A program made the position numbers and the translations under genes. The notes under the pieces were generated by a model. It was given only the letters and a program-made list of their open reading frames with translations. It was not told the origin of the DNA and searched no databases. Positions 1 to 5,115 of a DNA stretch of 5,115 nucleotides are shown in pieces; the first letter of the stretch is position 1; the number at the start of each line of letters is the position of its first letter. The DNA lies in the NCBI GenBank assembly GCA_035630195.1, contig DASQLD010000391.1:1-5115 (forward strand). Direction: 5' to 3'. The stretch comes from DASQDN01 sp035630195 (lineage in GTDB: Bacteria; Acidobacteriota; Terriglobia; Bryobacterales; Bryobacteraceae).

Positions 1-177
1 TCCCGGACCGCGATACGACTCGACACTGCTTCGATTCGCCTTGTCGAAAGAAGCTTTGAAGATAAAGTCCCCTGCGATCGCTCGAATCTCTCGCGCTAGA
101 AAATGGACATGCTCATCACTTTCGATGACGCACGGACCGGCGATGAGACTTAGTCCTTTGCCAAACTCAACCGGCAT
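1..177 (-). CDS. kdsA: 3-deoxy-8-phosphooctulonate (KDO-8-P) synthase, N-terminal part, cut by left edge
   Basis: The enzyme condenses phosphoenolpyruvate with arabinose-5-phosphate to give KDO-8-phosphate in the cytoplasm, the first committed step toward the KDO of the lipopolysaccharide inner core. Fifty-nine codons are visible. Residues 11-20 read LIAGPCVIES and residues 39-59 contain FKASFDKANRSS and SYRGPG. These are hallmarks of KDO-8-P synthase, and the KANRSS stretch separates it from the related DAHP synthases. Cys16 lies where the metal-dependent enzymes (Aquifex type) have their metal-ligand Cys and where the E. coli type has Asn, so this looks like the metal-dependent class. The ATG overlaps the end of pyrG by 11 nt and gives a family-typical short N-terminus. 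No Shine-Dalgarno is visible, so translational coupling to pyrG is inferred. The rest of the barrel lies outside the window. The family call is very secure; the exact start is less so. Confidence 0.93.
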   Translation of the reverse strand, partial: MPVEFGKGLSLIAGPCVIESDEHVHFLAREIRAIAGDFIFKASFDKANRSSVESYRGPG

Positions 178-1804
178 GCGAATATTCGCGTGCGTCCACG
201 TTGCGCTTGCGCTCGCGATGCTTCCACGAAGCGCCAATGAATGCGCTGAAGAGCGGATGCGGTTCGAGGGGCTTCGACTTGAACTCGGGATGGAACTGGC
301 AGCCGAGATACCAGGGATGGTTCGCGATCTCGCAGATCTCAACGTAGACACCGTCCGGTGTCTGCCCCGTAAGCCGGAGACCGTTCGACGTCAGAATCCG
401 TTCGAATTCTCGATTGAACTCGTAGCGATGACGATGCCGTTCGCTGATCTCTTCGACGCCATACGCAGCGCGGGCAAAGCTTCCTTCCGCCAGCTTGCAA
501 GGATACGCGCCCAGCCGCATCGTACCGCCCAACTCGTCAACTCCTTTTAGCTCACGCAATTTGTAGATGACGCGATCTGGCGTGGCCGGATCGAATTCTG
601 TAGAGTTTGCCTTTTCTAGTCCGCAAACGTTGCGCGCGAACTCGATCACCATGGTCTGCATGCCCAGGCAGATGCCAAAGTAAGGAACCTTCTCTTCCCT
701 TGCGTATCGGATCGCGGTGATCATCCCCTCGACGCCGCGTTTTCCGAAACCACCGGGAACAAGAATTCCGTCGAAGCGTTCCAGCCGCGACTTGCACTCC
801 GGCCATACGAGTTGCTCGGATTCGATCCAGTCGATATTCACCTTCACGTCGTGAGCCAGCCCGGCGTGGAGAAGCGCTTCTTTCAGACTCTTATAAGAGT
901 CTTCGTACTCAACGTATTTGCCGATGAGCCCGATTTCCACTTCGCCTGTAGGCGCCTTGATACGACGCACCATGTTGGTCCAAGCGTCAAGATCCCGAAC
1001 ACCAACCGGAAGATTCAGCAGCCGCAATGCAATCTCATCGACGCGTTGTTCGGCGAAAGTCAGCGGAACTTCATAAACAGATCTCACGTCCGTCGCGGTG
1101 ATAACTCCCTCCACCTCAACGTCACAGAACAAAGCGATCTTTTCTTTCACTTCATCCGCAAGTGGCCTTTCCGACCGGCATAGAAGAATATCGGGCTGAA
1201 TACCCAGTGCCCGAAGTTCCTTGACACTATGCTGCGTCGGCTTTGTTTTCATCTCTTGCGCAGCCGCAATCCACGGCACGAGTGTCAAATGGACGAAAAT
1301 CGAGTTCTCGCGCCCGACCTCATGACGCATCTGGCGGATTGCTTCAACAAAAGGCAGAGACTCGATGTCCCCGATCGTACCGCCGATCTCGACGATCACG
1401 ATGTCGGTATCCGCCGCAAGCTTGCGGATCGCCGCTTTGATCTCATTAGTGACGTGGGGAATCACCTGCACCGTCTTGCCGAGATAGTCGCCACGGCGCT
1501 CACGGGCGATGATCGTTTCGTAAATCCGACCCGATGTCAGATTGTTGCTCTGCGTCAGCCTCGCATGGGTAAACCGTTCGTAGTGGCCGAGATCGAGATC
1601 GGTTTCCGCTCCGTCGTCGGTGACAAATACCTCGCCGTGCTGAAAGGGACTCATGGTGCCTGGATCAACATTTAAGTAGGGATCCAGCTTTTGCAGGGTC
1701 ACCCGCAGTCCCCGGCTCTCCAGCAAACAACCAATGCTCGCGGCGGCGATGCCCTTCCCAAGAGAGGAAACCACGCCGCCGGTGACGAAAATGTACTTAG
1801 CCAT
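167..1804 (-). CDS. pyrG: CTP synthase (glutamine-hydrolysing)
   Basis: It converts UTP to CTP using ATP and ammonia released from glutamine, in the cytoplasm. The product is 545 aa, the usual full length. The N-terminal synthetase domain (about 1-270) opens with KYIFVTGGVVSSLGKG at residues 3-18, containing the ATP-binding Lys17, and has the IEIG-GT-GDIES region at about 137-149. The C-terminal class I glutamine amidotransferase domain (about 290-530) shows the oxyanion GGFG at 351-354, nucleophile Cys379 in FGICLGMQ, and His505/Glu507 in QFHPEF, so the catalytic triad is complete. The frame stays open upstream to 1879, but that extension lies inside kdsB. The MAKYIFV start is chosen because the family begins there. 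Its ATG overlaps the kdsB stop by 8 nt (ATGGCTAA) and its stop overlaps the kdsA start, indicating one coupled operon. Its CTP is a substrate of the KdsB encoded just upstream. Confidence 0.98.
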   Translation of the reverse strand: MAKYIFVTGGVVSSLGKGIAAASIGCLLESRGLRVTLQKLDPYLNVDPGTMSPFQHGEVFVTDDGAETDLDLGHYERFTHARLTQSNNLTSGRIYETIIARERRGDYLGKTVQVIPHVTNEIKAAIRKLAADTDIVIVEIGGTIGDIESLPFVEAIRQMRHEVGRENSIFVHLTLVPWIAAAQEMKTKPTQHSVKELRALGIQPDILLCRSERPLADEVKEKIALFCDVEVEGVITATDVRSVYEVPLTFAEQRVDEIALRLLNLPVGVRDLDAWTNMVRRIKAPTGEVEIGLIGKYVEYEDSYKSLKEALLHAGLAHDVKVNIDWIESEQLVWPECKSRLERFDGILVPGGFGKRGVEGMITAIRYAREEKVPYFGICLGMQTMVIEFARNVCGLEKANSTEFDPATPDRVIYKLRELKGVDELGGTMRLGAYPCKLAEGSFARAAYGVEEISERHRHRYEFNREFERILTSNGLRLTGQTPDGVYVEICEIANHPWYLGCQFHPEFKSKPLEPHPLFSAFIGASWKHRERKRNVDAREYSHAG

Positions 1805-2549
1805 GAATAGAAAAAGAAGCTTCAAACAGCTTAGAGACACGCTCGAAGTCTGCAGGCGTATCCACGCCCAGGGACTCATATTCCGTTTCGGCCACCCGGA
1901 TCGGAAACCCGTTCTCGAGCGCTCGCAATTGTTCCAGCCGCTCGGCCCGTTCGAGCGGCCCCACCGGAAGGTCGGAGTAACTTAGCAGAAAATCTCGACG
2001 ATATACGTACAGACCGATGTGCTTGAATCGCGTCATACTAGGTGCGTCCGCATCCCGGATATACGGGACGGGTAGACGGGAGAAGTAGATGGCGCGATCT
2101 GAGCGGTCCGTGATCACTTTCACCACGTTCGGGTTTAAAACTTCTTCCGGATTCTCGATCTTTTTTTTCAACGTGCCCATTGGGACGGTGGGATCGTCCA
2201 GCAAAGCCAAAATGGCTACGTCGATGGCCGCAGGGTCCAGCAGAGGTTCATCGCCCTGGATATTCACCACAACTTCGGCAGTGCTTGCCGATGCCACTTC
2301 GGCAACCCGGTCCGTACCGGAAGGATGGTCGCTCCGCGTCATTCGTACTGGCGCTCCAAAACTTTTAGCTGCGTCCGCGATTCGAACGTCGTCAGTAGCT
2401 ACGATGATTTCGGACAGATATTGCGAGGCGCGGGCACGTTCGAAGACGTGCTGGAGCATCGTCTTACCGGACATGACAGCGAGAGCTTTACCTGGGAAGC
2501 GAGACGACGCGAACCTGGCTGGAATAACCCCCAGAATTCGGGATTGCAC
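1797..2549 (-). CDS. kdsB: 3-deoxy-manno-octulosonate cytidylyltransferase (CMP-KDO synthetase)
   Basis: It activates KDO with CTP to give CMP-KDO and pyrophosphate in the cytoplasm, the donor for KDO transfer to lipid A. The product is 250 aa, normal for the family. Visible motifs in order are VIPARFASSRFPGKAL (8-23, nucleotide-binding loop), SDHPSGTDRVAE (73-84), NIQGDEPLLD (96-105, with the metal-binding Asp), HIGLYVYRRDFL (177-188) and GVDTPADFERV (228-238). The start is GTG: an in-frame TGA lies three codons upstream at 2556-2558, and no other start codon occurs before the IPAR motif. There is no Shine-Dalgarno upstream, and a good extended -10 ends only 5 nt before the GTG, so leaderless translation is possible. 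The gene holds a run of eight A residues (minus strand, 2168-2161) encoding Lys-Lys-Lys. It is first of the kdsB-pyrG-kdsA operon. Confidence 0.97.
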   Translation of the reverse strand: MQSRILGVIPARFASSRFPGKALAVMSGKTMLQHVFERARASQYLSEIIVATDDVRIADAAKSFGAPVRMTRSDHPSGTDRVAEVASASTAEVVVNIQGDEPLLDPAAIDVAILALLDDPTVPMGTLKKKIENPEEVLNPNVVKVITDRSDRAIYFSRLPVPYIRDADAPSMTRFKHIGLYVYRRDFLLSYSDLPVGPLERAERLEQLRALENGFPIRVAETEYESLGVDTPADFERVSKLFEASFSIHG

Positions 2550-2554
2550 GTTCG

Positions 2555-2563
2555 ATCATAGCA
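2555..2563 (-). promoter_or_regulatory. Candidate extended -10 promoter for the kdsB-pyrG-kdsA operon
   Basis: On the minus strand the bases read TGCTATGAT, an extended -10 (TGn plus TATGAT, five of six matches to TATAAT). No -35 box is recognisable at normal spacing, which an extended -10 can tolerate. Transcription would begin about 6-7 nt downstream, at or next to the kdsB GTG. Motif inspection only. Confidence 0.4.
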
Positions 2564-2579
2564 TGGAAATATACGGCGC

Positions 2580-2585
2580 TATACT
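2580..2585 (+). promoter_or_regulatory. Candidate -10 element for the VWFA operon
   Basis: TATACT matches five of six positions of the sigma-70 -10 consensus. It would give a start of transcription near 2591-2593 and a leader of about 30 nt that contains the Shine-Dalgarno. No convincing -35 hexamer is found at 16-18 nt. A second TATAC copy lies 5 nt upstream (2571-2574 region), so the exact element is uncertain. Confidence 0.4.
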
Positions 2586-2609
2586 GAAAACGTCACTGTT
2601 GCGCCTCAC

Positions 2610-2615
2610 GGAGAG
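2610..2615 (+). promoter_or_regulatory. Shine-Dalgarno that favours a GTG start for the first VWFA gene
   Basis: GGAGAG abuts the ATG at 2616, leaving no usable spacing, but stands 6 nt (8 nt from GGAG) before the in-frame GTG at 2622. This spacing is near ideal and argues that translation starts at GTG 2622 rather than two codons earlier. Confidence 0.5.
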
Positions 2616-2621
2616 ATGGTC

Positions 2622-3638
2622 GTGAAAACCTTTTTGAAGTACGCTGTTTCCGGCTTCCTCCTGGTCACCTCTATCGCCTCTTTCCCCAACGAAGAGAAGG
2701 ACAAAACGGTCGTCCCACCGCCGGAGCCCCGTGTCAATATCGAGCCGCGGGTACGCCCGTCGAAGGAGCCGGAGGACCCTGCCGCGAAACGCGAGACCAG
2801 CATTCGCGTGGAAACCCAGTTGGTCTTGATCAACGTGACCGTCACCGACCCCATGAACCGCTTCGTTACGGGTCTCGAGAAGGAACACTTCAAGCTGACC
2901 GAAGAAAAGGTCGAGCAGATCATCACGCAGTTTTCGAGCGAGGATGCGCCCCTCAGCATCGGTCTCGTGTTTGATGCCAGCGGTAGCATGGGCAACAAGC
3001 TGTCGAAATCCCGGCAGGCGGCCGCTCAGTTATTCAAGACGGCCAATCCGGAAGACGAGTTTTTCCTGGTTCAGTTCAACAACCGACCCGAACTCACCGT
3101 CGGATTCACCACGAATACCGAAGAGATTCAGAATCGACTGACTTTCACACAGGCGAAAGGCAGGACGGCTCTCCTCGACGGCGTCTACGTGGCCATGAAT
3201 CACATGAAGAAAGCCCGAAATCCACGTAAGGCCATCATTATTCTGTCCGACGGCGGTGACAACAGCAGTCGCTATACAGAAAGTGAAGTAAAGAATCTGG
3301 TACGGGAAGCCGATGTTCAGGTCTACGCAATCGGGATCTTTGAACCTATCGCCGGCCGTCACCGCACAGCTGAAGAGATGGGTGGTCCGGGACTTCTGAC
3401 TGAGCTCGCCGAATCGACCGGCGGTCGGCACTTCCCGGTTGAAAATTTGAACGAACTGCCGGACGTGGCGGCAAAAATTGGAATCGAACTGAGGAATCAG
3501 TACGTCTTGGGATATACACCGACTAATACGACAAAGGACGGCAAGTACCGGAGGGTGCAGGTGAAATTAAAGCAGCCACGGGGACTCCCGCCCCTGAAAG
3601 CCTTTTTCCGGACTGGTTACTATGCCCCTGCTCAATAG
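2622..3638 (+). CDS. Secreted VWFA-domain protein of the acidobacterial family (first of tandem pair)
   Basis: This is a 338-aa exported protein of unknown specific role. Residues 1-19 form a signal peptide (MKTFLK, then a hydrophobic stretch, likely cleavage after SIA), followed by a Pro-rich acidic/basic linker to about 58. A beta-rich segment (about 60-108) with VTVTD and the conserved FSSEDAP leads into the VWFA domain (about 112-285). The metal-ion-dependent adhesion site is complete: Asp118-x-Ser120-x-Ser122, Thr182 in GRTALLDG, and Asp210 in ILSDGGD. The C-terminal module has ELRNQYVLGYTP and ends in RTGYYAPAQ, typical of the VWFA-related acidobacterial domain (TIGR03436, by recall). 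GTG 2622 is preferred over ATG 2616 for Shine-Dalgarno spacing; the longer form adds two residues. Its 3' end overlaps the next gene by 17 nt. Periplasmic or outer-surface protein binding is an inference from the domain; the ligand is unknown. Confidence 0.9.
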   Translation: MKTFLKYAVSGFLLVTSIASFPNEEKDKTVVPPPEPRVNIEPRVRPSKEPEDPAAKRETSIRVETQLVLINVTVTDPMNRFVTGLEKEHFKLTEEKVEQIITQFSSEDAPLSIGLVFDASGSMGNKLSKSRQAAAQLFKTANPEDEFFLVQFNNRPELTVGFTTNTEEIQNRLTFTQAKGRTALLDGVYVAMNHMKKARNPRKAIIILSDGGDNSSRYTESEVKNLVREADVQVYAIGIFEPIAGRHRTAEEMGGPGLLTELAESTGGRHFPVENLNELPDVAAKIGIELRNQYVLGYTPTNTTKDGKYRRVQVKLKQPRGLPPLKAFFRTGYYAPAQ

Positions 3639-4557
3639 AACAGCTAGGCTGGCGTCACTCGCGGCACTCGCGCTCTGTGTGAAATCTCAGGATTCGGAGA
3701 CCGTTTTCCGGTCGGACACCCGACTGGTGGTTTTGCATGCAAGCGTGGTCGACAAAAGCGGAAAGCTCCTGACAGCGCTTCCGCGTAGCGCCTTCAAGGT
3801 TTTCGAGAACAAGATCGAGCAGCCGATCAAGATGTTCCAGCGCGAAGACGTTCCTGTTTCTCTCGCGCTCGTCGTCGACAACAGCGGCAGCATGCGGAAT
3901 AAGCGGAAGAAAGTTGAGAGCGCTGCGCTCTCAGCGGTAAAAGCCTCAAACCCTCGGGACGAGGTGACTGTCGTGAATTTCAACGACGAGCCGTTTCAGG
4001 ACGTCGAATTCACGAACGATATCAAGAAAATGGAAGAGGCCTTGACAAAGATCGATTCGCGCGGGGGCACTGCTATGCGGGACGCGGTCAGTGCAGCTAT
4101 CGATTACGTCAAGCAAAAGGCCAAGCATGAAAAGAAGGTCTTGTTCGTCATCTCGGATGGAAATGATACGGCGAGCACTCAGATCACGCTCGAAAAGCTC
4201 GTACAGAAAGCCCATGATGCTGAAGTATTGCTGTACTTCATTGGACTCTTGAACGAGGAAGACAAACGCGAGGGCAAAAAAGCGAAACGCGCCATGGAGG
4301 CGCTCGCGCAGGCATCCGGCGGGACAGCTCTGTTTCCCGCGGAGATCGATGACGTCGAAAAGATGGCCCTCGGTCTCGCTAACGAAATTCGAAACCAGTA
4401 CGTCATCACGTACACGCCGATAAACCAACAACTCGACGGCAGCTTCCGGACAATAAAGGTAATCGCGGACGGCCCTGGTCGGCCACTAGTACGAACGCGC
4501 TCCGGGTACTACGCCAATCCCGAAACGACCAAGCGGTCAGCCGTCCGAGCGCAGTGA
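3622..4557 (+). CDS. Secreted VWFA-domain protein of the acidobacterial family (second of tandem pair)
   Basis: This 311-aa protein aligns end to end with the product of the preceding gene. Residues 1 to about 22 make a signal peptide with Arg6/Arg9 before a hydrophobic core (LASLAALALCV). The beta-rich lead segment spans about 30-78 and ends in FQREDVP. The VWFA domain (about 80-250) has an intact metal site: Asp86-x-Ser88-x-Ser90, Thr150 in RGGTAMRD, and Asp179 in VISDGND. The family C-terminal motif appears as EIRNQYVITYTP (255-266) and RSGYYANP (293-300), followed by a short basic tail. It lacks the long Pro-rich linker of its partner and is richer in Lys. The ATG sits 17 nt inside the previous gene with no clear Shine-Dalgarno, so coupled translation is likely. 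Its stop shares GTGA with the start of a small ORF. The family is secure, the biological role unknown. Confidence 0.92.
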   Translation: MPLLNRTARLASLAALALCVKSQDSETVFRSDTRLVVLHASVVDKSGKLLTALPRSAFKVFENKIEQPIKMFQREDVPVSLALVVDNSGSMRNKRKKVESAALSAVKASNPRDEVTVVNFNDEPFQDVEFTNDIKKMEEALTKIDSRGGTAMRDAVSAAIDYVKQKAKHEKKVLFVISDGNDTASTQITLEKLVQKAHDAEVLLYFIGLLNEEDKREGKKAKRAMEALAQASGGTALFPAEIDDVEKMALGLANEIRNQYVITYTPINQQLDGSFRTIKVIADGPGRPLVRTRSGYYANPETTKRSAVRAQ

Positions 4558-4751
4558 TTGGATTCCTTTGGAAATCCGCCCGCGGCTACAGACTAACTCC
4601 ATGGCGCAGTCCTTACCTCCGCTGGCGCATTGAGACATACTCTGGATTGCATGCCGACGCGATCGATTTCAGGTCCTTCTGGTGTTTCGTGTGGCAGAAC
4701 CGGCGAGAATTGGTTCGTTTTTTACATTGGACGGAACGAATGAGGGGATAA
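4554..4751 (+). CDS. Small Trp/Arg-rich protein of unknown function
   Basis: This 65-codon ORF starts at a GTG that shares GTGA with the stop of the second VWFA gene, the classical coupling overlap, and ends in TAA. It has six Trp and eleven Arg with only five acidic residues, so it is strongly basic and aromatic. The stretch RGYRLTPWRSPYLRWRIETY (10-29) looks like a constrained motif, and residues 39-60 could form an amphipathic helix with regularly spaced Phe/Trp and Arg. There is no signal peptide and no clear transmembrane span, so it would be cytoplasmic or membrane-surface bound. I have an uncertain recollection of similar short proteins in Acidobacteria, not verified here. Coupling and composition support a real gene; its short length and the lack of a Shine-Dalgarno leave doubt. 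No function is proposed. Confidence 0.55.
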   Translation: MIGFLWKSARGYRLTPWRSPYLRWRIETYSGLHADAIDFRSFWCFVWQNRRELVRFLHWTERMRG

Positions 4752-4867
4752 ATATCACTGGATTAGAACTAGTTCGCACTGTTACATTGAACTTCCTCAC
4801 CAAAGAGTTCCCACAACCCCTCACATAGGGGCTTTTATCTGGTAAGCTTTTAAGCAAATTATTATTC
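4752..4867. other. AT-richer intergenic spacer
   Basis: This 116-nt stretch is visibly richer in A/T than its flanks and has no plausible ORF. It holds a 10-bp perfect palindrome GAACTAGTTC (4766-4775), the second copy of an imperfect direct repeat (4772-4792) and a weak terminator-like hairpin (4817-4836). It presumably carries the end of the VWFA operon and the control region of the next gene. No convincing paired -35/-10 was found. Confidence 0.5.
4817..4836 (+). terminator. Weak intrinsic-terminator-like hairpin
   Basis: CCCCT (4817-4821) pairs with AGGGG (4827-4831) around a 5-nt loop, and C plus TTTT follows. The stem is GC-rich but only 5 bp and the T-tract is short, so termination for the upstream operon is plausible rather than certain. 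Confidence 0.3.
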
Positions 4868-5115
4868 ATGCGCTGTTTGGAAGTGCTCTCCCGATTTTCG
4901 GGGGCGCGAAAAGTGTACTTGCAGGCGATTACCGGGAAAATCATGCTCCTGTTGTGCTGCATGCTCTCGTCCGCCATTGCCGTTTATCCAGAGGCCCCCG
5001 CTTCGTCCGGCGCATCGCGGACTACGGAGATGACGCGTCCCTCCGCCGGCACGCAGGAAACCCCATTGCTGACGCAGGAAATGGTGCAAGGCTGGGTCAT
5101 GCGATGGCAGCGGCG
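4868..5115 (+). CDS. Putative secreted protein, N-terminal part, cut by right edge
   Basis: An open frame of 82 codons runs off the window. In this reading the N-terminus has Arg/Lys at 2, 9, 14, 15 and 24, then a hydrophobic core IMLLLCCMLSSAIA (25-38) with a good signal peptidase I site (AIA before VYPEAP). A Ser/Thr/Pro-rich linker (about 40-64) follows, as in many exported proteins. The last residues, LTQEMVQGWVMRWQR, look like the first helix of a folded domain; resemblance to the opening helix of NTF2-like folds is only a guess. An in-frame TAG at 4826-4828 bounds the frame. The start is uncertain: ATG 4868 has no Shine-Dalgarno, GTG 4913 follows a G-run by 8 nt, and ATG 4943 would leave a signal peptide without N-terminal charge. 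No function is recognised. Confidence 0.6.
   Translation, partial: MRCLEVLSRFSGARKVYLQAITGKIMLLLCCMLSSAIAVYPEAPASSGASRTTEMTRPSAGTQETPLLTQEMVQGWVMRWQR

Noticed and set aside
41..550. 169-codon plus-strand ORF antisense to pyrG
   Set aside because: It lies opposite conserved pyrG/kdsA coding sequence, has no motif or signal sequence, and reads as a shadow frame of those genes.
1805..1879. N-terminal extension of PyrG by 25 residues
   Set aside because: CTP synthases begin at MxKYIFVTGG; the extension is the shifted frame of the kdsB 3' end.
2161..2168. T8 on the plus strand as a terminator tract
   Set aside because: It lies within kdsB coding sequence, has no GC-rich hairpin before it and no plus-strand gene to end there.
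2089..2625. 178-codon plus-strand ORF opposite kdsB reaching the VWFA start
   Set aside because: It is antisense to well-conserved kdsB motifs; Ser/Thr-rich composition is typical of a shadow frame.
3667..3681. Lipoprotein signal (LALC at residues 16-19) in the second VWFA protein
   Set aside because: Leu at the -1 position does not fit the lipobox, which wants Gly, Ala or Ser, so ordinary signal peptidase I cleavage is more likely.
4560..4577. Hairpin GGATTCC / GGAAATCC just after the second VWFA stop, as a terminator
   Set aside because: The stem has a bulged A, is followed by GC-rich sequence without a T-tract, and falls inside the coupled small ORF.
4721..4752. TTTACA with a downstream GATAAA as a promoter for the right-edge gene
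   Set aside because: The spacing is about 20 nt, outside the normal 16-18, and it sits within the small ORF; no stronger pair was found.
4669..5089. Minus-strand ORFs at the right end (102 and 75 codons)
   Set aside because: They show no coherent domain, while the plus strand here has a credible signal peptide followed by a linker.

Overview
The window reads as a chromosomal segment of an Acidobacteriota bacterium (Solibacter/Bryobacter-like is a guess). The main evidence is a tandem pair of secreted von Willebrand factor A (VWFA) proteins of the type that is greatly expanded in that phylum (family model TIGR03436, recalled from knowledge, not searched). A moderate-to-high GC content and a Gram-negative KDO pathway agree with this.

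Left half, minus strand (reading from 2549 down to 1): a tightly packed operon kdsB - pyrG - kdsA, with consecutive genes overlapping by 8 and 11 nt. KdsA makes KDO-8-phosphate, PyrG makes CTP, and KdsB joins KDO to CTP to give CMP-KDO, the activated sugar for the inner core of lipopolysaccharide. The operon therefore pairs a sugar pathway with the supply of its nucleotide co-substrate. kdsA runs off the left edge; its visible N-terminus carries the Cys of the metal-dependent enzyme class.

Centre (2550-2621): a short divergent intergenic region. A TATACT -10 element faces right, and an extended -10 (TGCTATGAT) faces left, so close to the kdsB GTG that kdsB may be translated from a leaderless mRNA.

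Right half, plus strand: two paralogous signal-peptide-bearing VWFA proteins (2622-3638 and 3622-4557) overlap by 17 nt. A 65-codon ORF for a Trp/Arg-rich protein (4554-4751) follows, sharing a GTGA start/stop overlap. Together they look like one translationally coupled operon of two metal-binding adhesion-type domains plus a small basic protein of unknown function; this trio is the least explained content of the window. An AT-richer spacer (4752-4867) with a weak terminator-like hairpin precedes the start of another secreted protein, cut by the right edge.

I saw no rRNA, tRNA, insertion sequence, CRISPR array or phage feature.
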